A stretch of DNA of 64,000 bases from Burkholderia sp. Bp9142. GTDB taxonomy: Bacteria; Pseudomonadota; Gammaproteobacteria; Burkholderiales; Burkholderiaceae. Where the stretch lies: assembly GCF_003853415.1 (NCBI RefSeq), contig NZ_QTPP01000044.1:1-64000 (forward strand), given 5' to 3'. The notes below the pieces were generated by a model. It had not been told where the DNA came from. It made no database searches and saw only the letters and a list, made by a program, of their open reading frames with translations. Positions 34,876-43,557 of this stretch are shown here, in pieces; the stretch's first letter is position 1; every line of letters begins with the position of its first letter. The position numbers and the translations under genes are program-made.

Positions 34876-34974
34876 GCATAAATGTATAACTGATCCATTG
34901 TGTTCAGCAATTCCTTGTCAGGTGGCCGAGCGCCAGAATGCGTGCTGACGACGGTTCATTCACGGAGAGCGGCA

Positions 34975-35955
34975 ATGACGGTGAACGCAGGCGGGACGCA
35001 ACGACAGGCACTCGTGCTCGGCGCGAGCGGAGGCATCGGCGGCGAGGTCGCGCGTCAGTTGCGCGATGCCGGCTGGCAGGTGCGCGCGCTCAAGCGCGGG
35101 CTCGACGCCGAGACGGTGGAGCGCGACGGGATCGCGTGGATGCGCGGCGACGCGCTCGACCGCGAGGCGGTGGTCCGCGCGGCGCGCGGCTGCAGCGTGA
35201 TCGTGCATGCGGTGAACCCGCCCGGCTACCGGAACTGGAGCGGGCAGGTGCTGCCGATGATCGACAACACGATCGCGGCGGCGACCGTCGCGCAGGCGAC
35301 CGTCGTGCTGCCGGGGACGGTCTACAACTACGGTCCCGACGCGTTTCCGGTGTTGCGCGAGGAGGCGCCCCAGCATCCGGTGACGCGCAAGGGCGCGATT
35401 CGCGTCGAGCTGGAGCGGCGGTTGCAGGCGGCGACCGCGCAGGGCGTTCGCACGATCATCGTGCGGGCCGGCGATTTCTTCGGCGCGCACGCGGGCAACA
35501 ACTGGTTCGGGCAGGGACTCGTCAAGGCCGGGCGACCCGTCGCGGCCATCAGCGTGCCGGGCCGGCCGGGCGTCGGCCATCAATGGGCGTACCTGCCGGA
35601 TGTCGCGCGCACGATGGTCGAACTGCTCGAGCGGCGCGACACGCTGGCGCCGTTCGCGCGCTTCCATCTCGGCGGTCACTGGGACGCGGACGGCACGCAG
35701 ATGGCCCAGGCCGTGCGCCGCGTCGCGCAGCGGCACGGGATGCGGCCGACGGTGCGGCGTTTCCCGTGGTGGCTCGTGTGGGTCGCCGCGCCGTTCGTCA
35801 CGACGATGCGCGAGATGATCGAGATGCGTTATCTGTGGCGCGAGCCGCTGCGGATGGACAACGCACGGGTGACGGCGGTGCTGGGCCGTGAGCCGGTGAC
35901 GCCGCTCGATACGGCGGTGGAAGCGGCGCTGGCGGGGCTGGGGTGCTTGCGGTGA
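34975..35955 (+). CDS. NAD-dependent epimerase/dehydratase family protein
   Basis: This 326-residue extended-type SDR starts with a Rossmann motif LVLGASGGIGGEVARQL (about 11-27). It has VIVHAVNPPGY and a YNYGPDAFP segment in which the Tyr belongs to a poorly conserved active site; a Lys of the YxxxK type is not obvious. CGGAGAGCGGCA precedes the ATG. The family covers nucleotide-sugar epimerases, NmrA-like sensors and reductases. No sugar genes are nearby, so a reductase regulated by the divergent LysR is the most likely reading. Confidence 0.82.
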   Translation: MTVNAGGTQRQALVLGASGGIGGEVARQLRDAGWQVRALKRGLDAETVERDGIAWMRGDALDREAVVRAARGCSVIVHAVNPPGYRNWSGQVLPMIDNTIAAATVAQATVVLPGTVYNYGPDAFPVLREEAPQHPVTRKGAIRVELERRLQAATAQGVRTIIVRAGDFFGAHAGNNWFGQGLVKAGRPVAAISVPGRPGVGHQWAYLPDVARTMVELLERRDTLAPFARFHLGGHWDADGTQMAQAVRRVAQRHGMRPTVRRFPWWLVWVAAPFVTTMREMIEMRYLWREPLRMDNARVTAVLGREPVTPLDTAVEAALAGLGCLR

Positions 35956-36035
35956 CGGTGGTCGACGAGGGCGGGTGGCGGATCAGCATGCTGTTCAAGC
36001 CATTTATTGCCTGCGCACCCGCCACCCTCCGTCAC
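35952..36035. terminator. Large hairpin shared by two convergent genes
   Basis: GTGACGG (35952-35958) pairs with CCGTCAC (36029-36035), and inside it GGGTGGCGG (35973-35981) pairs with CCGCCACCC (36019-36027). The outer arms contain the stop codons of the epimerase (TGA) and of the DUF2848 gene (TCA). It is probably a two-way transcription end. Confidence 0.5.
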
Positions 36036-36733
36036 GCCACAACCGGCAACACCTCGACCGCATAGCGATGCCGCAGGCTGCGCCCGAGCACCGGATCGTG
36101 CAGTTCCATCTCGAACGCGTCGCCGTCGCCCATCGCCGCGATCGCGCTGTGCACGGTGACGGTGCCGCCGAACATCGCGCAGCGCGCGGGCATCGTGCGC
36201 CGCTCGTCGAAGCGCTGCCACAGCGCATCCGGCGCGAGCAGTCCGCTGACCGCGCCATGCTGATACGCGACGCGTTCGCCGCCGGGCCTGACCAGCCACG
36301 AACGCATCTCGATCGCGTCCCAGTGACCGGCGACGTCCGCATGGCGCCATGCGTCGCGGCCGAGCGGCTTCGCGCATACCTGTTTCGACACCGCGACGCC
36401 GTAGGCCTCGACCTTCCGATCCGTATGATCGGAACCGACCGTCACCAGCGTGCCGGCCGGACTGTCGATCAGCACGCATTCGATCTCGCCGCCCGAGCGC
36501 GCGCCGAGCACACCGATCGACGGCGCCTGCGTGAGCAGCGCGGACGCCACGCGATAGAAACACGGCGTGGTCGACGGCGGCGCGACGCCGAGCGCCGCGA
36601 GTTCGTCGATGTGCGCGCGGATCGCAGCCGGATCGCGGCCGGCCCAGCCGGCGATCACGACGCGTTCGATCTCGACGTCGACCTGGGCCGGCGCGCCTTG
36701 CACGGACATCACGTTGAACGACAGGGCTTGCAT
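36032..36733 (-). CDS. DUF2848 family protein
   Basis: This 233-residue protein belongs, from memory, to DUF2848, a family related in fold to fumarylacetoacetate hydrolases. The recognisable segments are VIAGWAGRDPAAIRAHIDELAALGV and the acidic C-terminal half around FEMELHDPVLGRSLRHRYAVEVLPV. It has no signal peptide. It follows the MHS transporter gene by 48 bases in the same direction and likely acts on the imported compound. Confidence 0.8.
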   Translation of the reverse strand: MQALSFNVMSVQGAPAQVDVEIERVVIAGWAGRDPAAIRAHIDELAALGVAPPSTTPCFYRVASALLTQAPSIGVLGARSGGEIECVLIDSPAGTLVTVGSDHTDRKVEAYGVAVSKQVCAKPLGRDAWRHADVAGHWDAIEMRSWLVRPGGERVAYQHGAVSGLLAPDALWQRFDERRTMPARCAMFGGTVTVHSAIAAMGDGDAFEMELHDPVLGRSLRHRYAVEVLPVVA

Positions 36734-36781
36734 GCGGGTATCCGTTTGAAGTGCGAATGAATGAGGTGATCGACGGGGCGC

Positions 36782-38089
36782 TCAGTCGGCGAGCGGCCGG
36801 TGCGCGGTCTCGCGCGCGGCCAGCAGCGCGATCGACGTCACGACGAGCGACGCGGTGACGTACAGCGACACGGCGGTCGTCGTCCCGGTCTGGCGGAACA
36901 GCGTGGCGATCACGAGCGGCGCGAAGCCGCCGCCGACGATGCCCGCAAGCGTGTAGGCCAGCGACGAGCCCGCATAACGCACGCGCGTCGGGAACTGTTC
37001 GGTGACGAATGCGCCTTGCGGGCCGTACATCACCGCATGGATCACGAGGCCGATCGCGACGGCCGCGACGATCGCACCGGGCCGCGCCGTGTCGAGCATC
37101 GTGAAGAAAACGAACGCCCACACGACGCCGGCGAGCGCGCCGGCGAGGTACACCGGACGGCGTCCGAAGCGGTCCGACAGCGCACCGAAGAACGGCACCG
37201 CGAGCGCGTTGCAGGCCGTGCCGGCCATCACCGCCGTCAGCGCGACGGGGCGCGACAGGTGCAGCACGGTCGTCACGTAGGTCAGCGTGAACACGACGAT
37301 CAGCGCGTACAGCACGTCGGAGCCGATGCGCGAACCGCCGGCGATCAGCAGGCGCCGCCAGTGGTACTTCAGCACGTCGGCGACGGGCACGTCGGCGGTT
37401 GCGTCCGATTCGGCGAGCTGCTCGAACTGCGGCGTTTCGTCGACGCCGCGCCGCAGCCAGAAACCGAACACGACAAGCAGCGCGCTGGCCGCGAACGGCA
37501 CGCGCCAGCCCCACGACAGGAAGGTGTCGGACGTGGCGGACAGCGTCACGAGCGCGATGCAACCGGTACCGAGCAGCGTGCCGAACGATGGGCCGATCTG
37601 CGTCCACGACGCGGACAGTCCGCGCCGCTTCTGGTCGCCATGCTCGACCGACAGCAGCACCGCGCCGGCCCATTCGCCGCCGAGCGCGACGCCTTGCACG
37701 AAGCGCAGCGCGACGAGCAGGATCGGGCTCAGGATGCCGGCCTGCGCATAGGTCGGCAGCGCGCCCATCAGCGCGGTCGTGACGCCCATCAGCACGAGCG
37801 TGAGCATCAGCACCGCGCGGCGGCCGATGCGGTCGCCGAGGTTGCCGAACACGAAGCCGCCGAGCGGGCGCGACACGTAGCCGACCGCATAGGTCGAGAA
37901 CGCGAGGATCGTGCCGGCCAGCGGATCGACCGACGGAAAGAACAGATGGTTGAAGACGAGCGCGGCGAGCGTGTTGTAGATCGTGAAGTCGTACCACTCG
38001 AGCGACGTGCCGATCATGCTCGCGGTCGCGAGTCGGCTGTTGCGGACACGGCGAGGCGCGTGGGCGGCGGGCTGGGCGAGCGTGCTCAT
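36782..38089 (-). CDS. MHS-family (ProP/KgtP type) MFS importer
   Basis: This 435-residue symporter has 12 predicted helices and the metabolite:H+ symporter signature regions: SLEWYDFTIYNTLAALVF (about 29-46), GNLGDRIGRRAVLMLTLVLMG, and RFVQGVALGGEWAGAVLL. Members import osmolytes or organic acids such as citrate, ketoglutarate or benzoate-type compounds. A second in-frame ATG at 38101 would add four residues. It is part of a minus-strand cluster with DUF2848, an EthD-like protein and a LysR gene, and is probably the uptake step. Confidence 0.92.
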   Translation of the reverse strand: MSTLAQPAAHAPRRVRNSRLATASMIGTSLEWYDFTIYNTLAALVFNHLFFPSVDPLAGTILAFSTYAVGYVSRPLGGFVFGNLGDRIGRRAVLMLTLVLMGVTTALMGALPTYAQAGILSPILLVALRFVQGVALGGEWAGAVLLSVEHGDQKRRGLSASWTQIGPSFGTLLGTGCIALVTLSATSDTFLSWGWRVPFAASALLVVFGFWLRRGVDETPQFEQLAESDATADVPVADVLKYHWRRLLIAGGSRIGSDVLYALIVVFTLTYVTTVLHLSRPVALTAVMAGTACNALAVPFFGALSDRFGRRPVYLAGALAGVVWAFVFFTMLDTARPGAIVAAVAIGLVIHAVMYGPQGAFVTEQFPTRVRYAGSSLAYTLAGIVGGGFAPLVIATLFRQTGTTTAVSLYVTASLVVTSIALLAARETAHRPLAD

Positions 38090-38190
38090 GGTGTCGGGCA
38101 TGTCGTGAAGGATGACGGGATGATGCGCAGGGGCTGACGCGCCGGCCGCGTGCGCAGGACGTGCGGTGGGGCCGGTGGCGGCGTCCGGGT

Positions 38191-38877
38191 TCAGGCAAAC
38201 AGCGCGGCGGCGGCCGGCTTCGCGTCGGCATCGCGGTGCGCAACCGGCAGCGGCGCGGCGGCACGCCACAGCAGGTCGAAGGTGCGCAGGTCGTCGTGAC
38301 CGGCGATGGCGGCGGCGACGCGGCGCGTGGTCGCGGCGTCGCTGCCTTCGATCAGGACGAGCGCGTCGGCGGCCGGACGCGCGGCCGCATCGGCGCCGAC
38401 CGGCGCGGACAGCTCCGGCGCGGTGCGGAACAGCCGCGCCGCATGGATGCCGGGTTCGCGCAGCGCCGTGTCGAAGCGCTCGCGCAGGTGCGGCACGTCG
38501 ATGTGTTCGGGCGGCAGCACGAACAGCGCGAGATGCATGCCTTCGCCGTCGCCGGCCTCGATCGTCAGGGCGCCGACCCGCCGCTGCGTGCCCGTCATGC
38601 GTTCGAAGTTCGCGAGCGACCAGGCGGTCTGCTGCGTGAACGCGCGCCGGTACGCGTCGCTGCGGAACACGTCGAGCGTGTCCGTTACGTACAGCGCGAG
38701 ATACTTGCGCGGGCCGCCGTCGGTCGCGCGAAACCGCCGCGCATGCGTGAAGCCGGGCAGCGCGACACGCTCCTGCATGTGCTCGCGGTCGTACCACGCG
38801 TTGAAGTCGGCTTCGTGCGCGGGGTCGATATCCGTCCAGACGCAGAGCTGGCCGTGCGGAAGGGAAAGGCGGGTCAT
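38191..38877 (-). CDS. EthD-like/DUF4286-type ferredoxin-fold protein
   Basis: This 228-residue protein carries a first half typical of dimeric alpha-beta barrel proteins (WTDIDPAHEADFNAWYDREHMQERVALPGF, about 13-42). A second, similar half begins near 115 (LALFVLPPEHIDVPHLRERF). The DREHM motif resembles EthD and DUF4286 proteins that often accompany catabolic oxidoreductases. It lies between the LysR and the MHS transporter genes in the same direction. A role in removing or transforming a small aromatic or keto acid is inferred only. Confidence 0.72.
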   Translation of the reverse strand: MTRLSLPHGQLCVWTDIDPAHEADFNAWYDREHMQERVALPGFTHARRFRATDGGPRKYLALYVTDTLDVFRSDAYRRAFTQQTAWSLANFERMTGTQRRVGALTIEAGDGEGMHLALFVLPPEHIDVPHLRERFDTALREPGIHAARLFRTAPELSAPVGADAAARPAADALVLIEGSDAATTRRVAAAIAGHDDLRTFDLLWRAAAPLPVAHRDADAKPAAAALFA

Positions 38878-38977
38878 TGCGGGTTCCTTGTGACGGGGGT
38901 GTGTCAGGAACCGCAGTGTCCCGAAGCCGGGCCGCGCCCGTCCAACAAGAAAACAAATTCGCGGTGAACAGGTTTTC

Positions 38978-40024
38978 TTATGAGCGGCGCGGACGGCGTT
39001 TCGCCGGGGCGGCGGGCGGCGCGGATTCGGGGGGGCGTTTTGCCGCCGCGGTTCGGCTTTTTGTCGCCGGCCGGGCAGGGGTCTTGTCGACGGAAGCGGA
39101 AGCGGCATCGGCCTTTGCCGATGCGACCGGTTTTGCATGACTCGCGGCGGCCGGCATCGCGCGCGCGACTTCGCTCGCCAGTTCCGCGATGCGCGCGGCG
39201 ACCGGCAGGCCCTGCGTGCGGTACGACGCGACGAGTGGCAGCGCGGGGAATTCGGGTTCGACGTCGAGCAGTTCGAGCGCGCCTTCCTGCAGTTCGCGCC
39301 CGATGATCGCGGGCGGCAGCGCGGCCACGCCGAAGCCGTCGGCGACGAGCCGGATCATCGCGGCGACCGACGTGATGCAGTTGATGCTGGCCGGCCGCTC
39401 GACGGCCGCGAACAGCCGCTCGATCGTCGCGTGCGGCCCCGAGTGGCGCGAGAAGCTGATGATCGGGTACGCGGCAAGCCGCGCGACGCCGAGCCGTTCG
39501 CCGCCGAGCCCGAGACGCGGGCTCGCCGCCCAGCGCACCGGGAATTCGCACAGCGGCAGGTTCGTGAAGTCGGGGCCCGGCACCGGATCGGTCTGCAGGA
39601 TCAGGTCGACGCCGTCGGTGCTCAGCAGGCGGATCAGGTGCAGCGTCGTGTCGCTCGTGATCTCGACGTCGAGGCGCGGATAGCGCTCGCGCAATTGCGC
39701 CATCAGCGCCGGAAACCAGCTGTGCACGATCGACTCGATCACGCCGATCCGGATCAGGCCCGCGTCGCTCGCCGCGTCGATGTCGCGCCGCATCTCGCCG
39801 TCGAGCCGCACGATCCGCTCCGCGTACGCGAGCATGCGCCGGCCCGCGGGCGTGAGCGTGGCCGAGCGCGTGTTGCGGTCGAACAGCCGCACGTCGAACG
39901 CTTCTTCCAGCGACGCGATGCGGCTCGACACGGCGGCCTGCGTCGTGTGCAGTTTCTCGGCCGTGAGCCGGAAGTTCTCCAGCTTCGCGAGCCAGACGAA
40001 GGTTTCAAGAAACCGGATGTTCAT
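38978..40024 (-). CDS. LysR-family regulator with a basic disordered tail
   Basis: This 348-residue LysR protein is about 45 residues longer than usual. The HTH lies at about 15-40 (NFRLTAEKLHTTQAAVSSRIASLEEAF) and the effector domain at about 90-295. The extra C-terminus (from about 297) is rich in Ala, Lys, Pro and Ser (SHAKPVASAKADAASASVDK and beyond), ending PAKRRPRRS, like a histone-H1-type tail. It could add nonspecific DNA contact. The gene is co-oriented with the EthD, MHS and DUF2848 genes and with the SDR upstream. Confidence 0.9.
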   Translation of the reverse strand: MNIRFLETFVWLAKLENFRLTAEKLHTTQAAVSSRIASLEEAFDVRLFDRNTRSATLTPAGRRMLAYAERIVRLDGEMRRDIDAASDAGLIRIGVIESIVHSWFPALMAQLRERYPRLDVEITSDTTLHLIRLLSTDGVDLILQTDPVPGPDFTNLPLCEFPVRWAASPRLGLGGERLGVARLAAYPIISFSRHSGPHATIERLFAAVERPASINCITSVAAMIRLVADGFGVAALPPAIIGRELQEGALELLDVEPEFPALPLVASYRTQGLPVAARIAELASEVARAMPAAASHAKPVASAKADAASASVDKTPARPATKSRTAAAKRPPESAPPAAPAKRRPRRS

Positions 40025-40196
40025 CGCATTCCGAACGGTGAGGCGGTGCCGCGCGGGGCGGCGGGACCGGTCGATGTTAGCGGATTTCAGGGGCGAGAAA
40101 CGAGCGGGTGTAGGCGACGGAGTAGCGGACGACGCGCGCGGCACGTCGCGCGGCCGCCCTCGAGGACGCATCGCGCGGCCGTGCCGCCCCCACGCG

Positions 40197-40988
40197 TCAA
40201 AGCTTGTCGAACGCGAGCGTCGGCACGTCGACGGCCATCGCGCCGCCGTCGGCGACGAGCGTCGCGCCGGTCACGAACGACGCGTCGGGCGATGCCAGGA
40301 ATGTGCACACGGCCGCGATCTCGTCCGGATCGGCCGCGCGCCGCAGCGGCACGTCGGCGCTCACGCGCGCATACGCACCGTCGAGCGTGTCGCCGTACGC
40401 GTTCATCAACGGCTCCATTTCCGCATCGGCCATCGGCGTGCGGACCCAGCCCGGGCACACCGCGTTCGCGCGCACGCCGTGCGGCCCGTAGTCGCGTGCA
40501 AGCGAACGCGCGAGCCCGAGCAGCGCATGCTTGCCGACCGTATAGCCGCACACGCCCGGCCCGGCCGCGAGCGCGGCGATCGACGCAACCAGCACGATGC
40601 TGCCGCGCTGCGCGATCAGGTCGGGCAGGCACGCGCGTGCGCTGACGAACGCGGTGCCGAGATTCGCATGCATCGCGTCGCGCCACTGCGCGTCGTCGGT
40701 TTCGTCCGCGCGGCCGAGACCGTGGCCGCCGGCACATGCGACGAGTGCGTCGACGGCGCCGAACCGTTCGGCGATCTCCGGCAGGAAGCGGGCCCAGTCG
40801 GCCGTGCTCGCGGCGTCGCCGGCGAGTGCGAGGCCGCCTGTCTCGGCGGCGAGCGCGTCGAGCGGTGCCCGACGCCGCCCGATCAGCACGACGCGGTCGC
40901 CGCGGGCGGCGAAGCGCCGCGCGCATGCGGCGCCGATGCCGGTGCCTGCGCCGGTGATCGCGATCGTACGGGGTTGCGGGTGCGTCAT
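40197..40988 (-). CDS. Short-chain dehydrogenase of the catabolic cluster
   Basis: This 263-residue classical SDR has TGAGTGIG (about 13-20), CAGG, the Ser in VASIAALA and a YTVGK active site in which Tyr and Lys are intact. The C-terminus contains VTGATLVADGGAM. The catalytic Ser region reads LVASIAA, acceptable for the family. It is the first gene of the minus-strand cluster that runs to DUF2848 and may oxidise the imported compound. Confidence 0.9.
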   Translation of the reverse strand: MTHPQPRTIAITGAGTGIGAACARRFAARGDRVVLIGRRRAPLDALAAETGGLALAGDAASTADWARFLPEIAERFGAVDALVACAGGHGLGRADETDDAQWRDAMHANLGTAFVSARACLPDLIAQRGSIVLVASIAALAAGPGVCGYTVGKHALLGLARSLARDYGPHGVRANAVCPGWVRTPMADAEMEPLMNAYGDTLDGAYARVSADVPLRRAADPDEIAAVCTFLASPDASFVTGATLVADGGAMAVDVPTLAFDKL

Positions 40989-41113
40989 GTCGTGCTCCGG
41001 AAAGGTGTCGTTTCCGGTCACTTTAGGCGGCGCCGACGCACGCCGGTATCCGCCGAAAGGATGAATGTGAACCAGCCGGACGATCGAGGATCGCACGCGG
41101 CACCTGGCCGATC

Positions 41114-41210
41114 GCAAAATCGCGGCCATTTTGCAAAGGCTGACGATGTTCGGCGCCGAATCGCTCTATCCTCCGTATTTTTGCGACAAGTCGTGAAAGC
41201 CCGGCAAAAT
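41114..41210. promoter_or_regulatory. Clustered GCAAAAT motifs in a 422-base gap
   Basis: GCAAAAT (41114-41120) and its inverse ATTTTGC (41128-41134) form a perfect inverted repeat with a 7-base spacer. A further GCAAAAT is at 41204-41210, and a near copy, ATTTTTGC, at about 41177. They lie between the divergent SDR (40988) and YpfJ (41411) genes. The remainder of the 40989-41410 gap shows no gene. Confidence 0.4.
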
Positions 41211-41410
41211 AGCGCGGGCGAGCCCGCGCACCGGTGCGCGGCGTGCCGGCCGGTTCCGTCGTGCAAGCGGAGCGGCAGGCGGCCATATCGGCGTGAGCGC
41301 GCGCCCGATACGAATGCATCGCGTTCGCCGATCGCGCCTGTCGCGGCGGCGGATCGCCCGGCTGCGCGTCGCGCGGCCGGACCATCGACAAGAGCAGGGA
41401 GGGGCCGGCA

Positions 41411-42286
41411 ATGAGGCTGGACGACGAAAGAGAAAGCGTGAACGTCGAGGATCGACGCGGCGGCGGGTTCGGCGGCGGGCGCGCGACGATCGGCATCGGC
41501 ACGATCGTGGTCGCGCTGGCCGCATCGTATTTCTTCGGGATCGACCCGCGCGTCGTGCTCGAAGGCGCGTCGGCGCTGCAGGGCCGGCAGCAGCAGGCGC
41601 AGCCCGCGCCCGCGCAGCGCCAGGGCGCGCCGGCGAACGATCCCGGCGCGGTGTTCACGCGCAAGGTGCTCGGCAATATCGAGCGCACGTGGACGGGCGT
41701 CTTCAACACCCAGCTGCATGCGCAGTACGAGCCGCCGAAGCTCGTGATGTTCACGAACTCGACGCCGACCGCGTGCGGCACCGGCCAGACCGCGATGGGG
41801 CCGTTCTACTGTCCGGGCGACCGCAACGTGTATATCGATCTCGGCTTCTACGACGAACTGCGCAAGCGCTTCGGCGCGGGCGGCGATTTCGCGCAGGCGT
41901 ACGTGATCGCGCACGAAGTCGGCCATCACGTGCAGAGCCTGCTCGGTATTGCCGACAAGGTCGATGCCGCACGCCGCCGTTCGAGCCAGGCACGCTCGAA
42001 CGCGCTGTCGGTGCGGATGGAACTGCAGGCCGACTGCTTCGCCGGCGTGTGGGCGAACAACGCGCAGCGCGCGAACCAGCGGCTGATGGAGCCCGGTGAT
42101 TTCGAGCAGGGGCTGAAGGCGGCCGCCGCGATCGGCGACGATCGGCTGCAGCAGCAAGGCCAGGGCTACGTCGTGCCGGAAAGCTTCACGCACGGCACCA
42201 GCGAGCAGCGCGTGTACTGGCTGCGGCGCGGGATGGAGTCGGGCGAACTGAGCGTCTGCGACACGTTCGCCGCGAACGCGCACTGA
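41411..42286 (+). CDS. ypfJ: Neutral zinc metallopeptidase, YpfJ family
   Basis: This 291-residue membrane-anchored zinc peptidase is of the YpfJ type. A short Arg-rich cytoplasmic start is followed by one membrane helix (about 26-43, GIGTIVVALAASYFFGI) and a Gln/Ala/Pro-rich linker. The catalytic domain has the zinc motif HEVGHH (168-173) and the further metal-site segment RMELQADCFAGVWA (about 202-215). The length is normal. Its substrate is unknown in E. coli as well. The start follows a weak GGGAGGGG. Confidence 0.92.
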   Translation: MRLDDERESVNVEDRRGGGFGGGRATIGIGTIVVALAASYFFGIDPRVVLEGASALQGRQQQAQPAPAQRQGAPANDPGAVFTRKVLGNIERTWTGVFNTQLHAQYEPPKLVMFTNSTPTACGTGQTAMGPFYCPGDRNVYIDLGFYDELRKRFGAGGDFAQAYVIAHEVGHHVQSLLGIADKVDAARRRSSQARSNALSVRMELQADCFAGVWANNAQRANQRLMEPGDFEQGLKAAAAIGDDRLQQQGQGYVVPESFTHGTSEQRVYWLRRGMESGELSVCDTFAANAH

Positions 42287-42521
42287 TGCTGACTGACAGG
42301 GCGGGGTGTGCACGCTGCGACGCCTCCGTTTCGCGGCCGCACGCACGGCCGCGCCGGAAACTTCGCTGATCGTTCCGATCGCGCTTGATCGGTGCGCGCG
42401 ATGTTTCGCGCCACCGTCGACGTCCATTTTCGATCGCACGGCTCGCGGCGCATGATTTCCTGACGCAGATCCTGTTGTCGCGACACGGCCGGCGCGCCCG
42501 CGATCCGTCACCCACCGACGA
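42287..42521. other. Gap after YpfJ without a gene
   Basis: No convincing ORF is present between YpfJ and the promoter of the LuxR regulator. Some open frames exist but are shadows of GC-rich non-coding DNA. The end of the gap (42522 onward) holds the regulon promoter described separately. Confidence 0.4.
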
Positions 42522-42565
42522 TTTGCCGATTCGTGCTCACCGGCCCGTTTCGGCGCCGGTAGGCT
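42522..42565 (+). promoter_or_regulatory. Amine-regulon promoter 1 (LuxR gene)
   Basis: A box TTTGCCGATTCGTGCT (42522-42537) is followed by a -35-like TCACCG (42537-42542), 17 bases, and a -10-like TAGGCT (42560-42565), 48 bases before the ATG at 42614. It matches 14 of 16 positions of the box in front of the APC permease. Confidence 0.5.
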
Positions 42566-42613
42566 GGCCCGAACTTCGATCTTCGATACGTTCGGCCGCC
42601 GGCCGCTCCCATC

Positions 42614-43345
42614 ATGCCGACCTCATGCGTTCCCGCCGACCACGAAGCCGCCGACTGGCAGCGCGCGCTGCGTGCGTGCGTGGATGCGTTCGACGCGTTC
42701 GCGAGCCCGTCCGCGATCGTGTTCTACCGGCTCGACCTGAGCGGCGAGCCGGCCGATTTCGAGCTGTTCGGGATGCCGGAGCCGATGCATCGCATCTACA
42801 TCGCGCGCTACCGGATGCTCGATCCGCTGCATCCGTCGCGCTGCGCCGCGGGCGAACGCGCGGTCGTCACGCTCGCTTCCCAATTGCCTGACGAACGACG
42901 CGATGCGTCAGCGTACTGGACCCGTTTCCTGCGGCGGCACGATGTCGCCGATGTCGTCGAGATCTGGCTGCGCGACGACGCGGGCCGCACGGTCGGCGCG
43001 TTTTCGCTGCTGCGCTTCGGGAAGGGCGACACGGACGGCAACAACGCGGCGGGACGGTTCGCTTCGGGCGAGATCGATGCGCTGGCACGGCTGCAGCCGG
43101 TCGCCGAGGCCGCGCTGGCCCCGCTGCTGCGCGCGCGGCGCGGGATCCACCGGATCGGCTGCGAGGCGCGGCTGACCTACCGCGAGGAACAGATCGCGCG
43201 CCTCGTGCGCGACGGCCGCTCGAACAAGGAGATCGCCCGCGATCTCGCGCTCGGGCAGCCGACCATCAAGACGCATCTGATGCGCATGTACCGGAAGCTC
43301 GGCGTGTCGAATCGCACCGAGCTGGTCGGCGCGTTGTTCCTGTAA
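42614..43345 (+). CDS. LuxR-type solo transcription factor
   Basis: This 243-residue regulator has a C-terminal LuxR/GerE HTH (about 182-240, LTYREEQIARLVRDGRSNKEIARDLALGQPTIKT). Its N-terminal 170 residues (WQRALRACVDAFDAFASPSAIVFYRL and beyond) are neither a receiver nor a clear acyl-homoserine-lactone domain. They may sense an amine or its product. It lies upstream of an aldehyde dehydrogenase and aminotransferase. Its own promoter carries the box shared with three neighbouring promoters, so it is a strong candidate for the regulator of that regulon. Confidence 0.9.
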   Translation: MPTSCVPADHEAADWQRALRACVDAFDAFASPSAIVFYRLDLSGEPADFELFGMPEPMHRIYIARYRMLDPLHPSRCAAGERAVVTLASQLPDERRDASAYWTRFLRRHDVADVVEIWLRDDAGRTVGAFSLLRFGKGDTDGNNAAGRFASGEIDALARLQPVAEAALAPLLRARRGIHRIGCEARLTYREEQIARLVRDGRSNKEIARDLALGQPTIKTHLMRMYRKLGVSNRTELVGALFL

Positions 43346-43452
43346 TTTTTCCCGCGCCCGCATTCACCCCGCGCCATTCATCCGACGATAGCGCGGCGTT
43401 CGCACGCTGCCATTCCACGTTCCCGAGTCACCCGCGTGTCGATCGCGCACGC

Positions 43453-43497
43453 GCTGCCAATTTGCGCTCACCGGGCGCGATCCCCCGTCGATACAGT
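43453..43497 (+). promoter_or_regulatory. Amine-regulon promoter 2 (aldehyde dehydrogenase)
   Basis: The box GCTGCCAATTTGCGCT (43453-43468) is followed by TCACCG (43468-43473), 18 bases, and TACAGT (43492-43497), about 60 bases before the start at 43558. The box agrees with promoter 3 at 13 of 16 positions. Confidence 0.5.
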
Positions 43498-43557
43498 GGT
43501 TCGACGCCCGCATGCCCGAGCGCACGCGGCTCAGCCATGACAATCATCGAGACGCCC

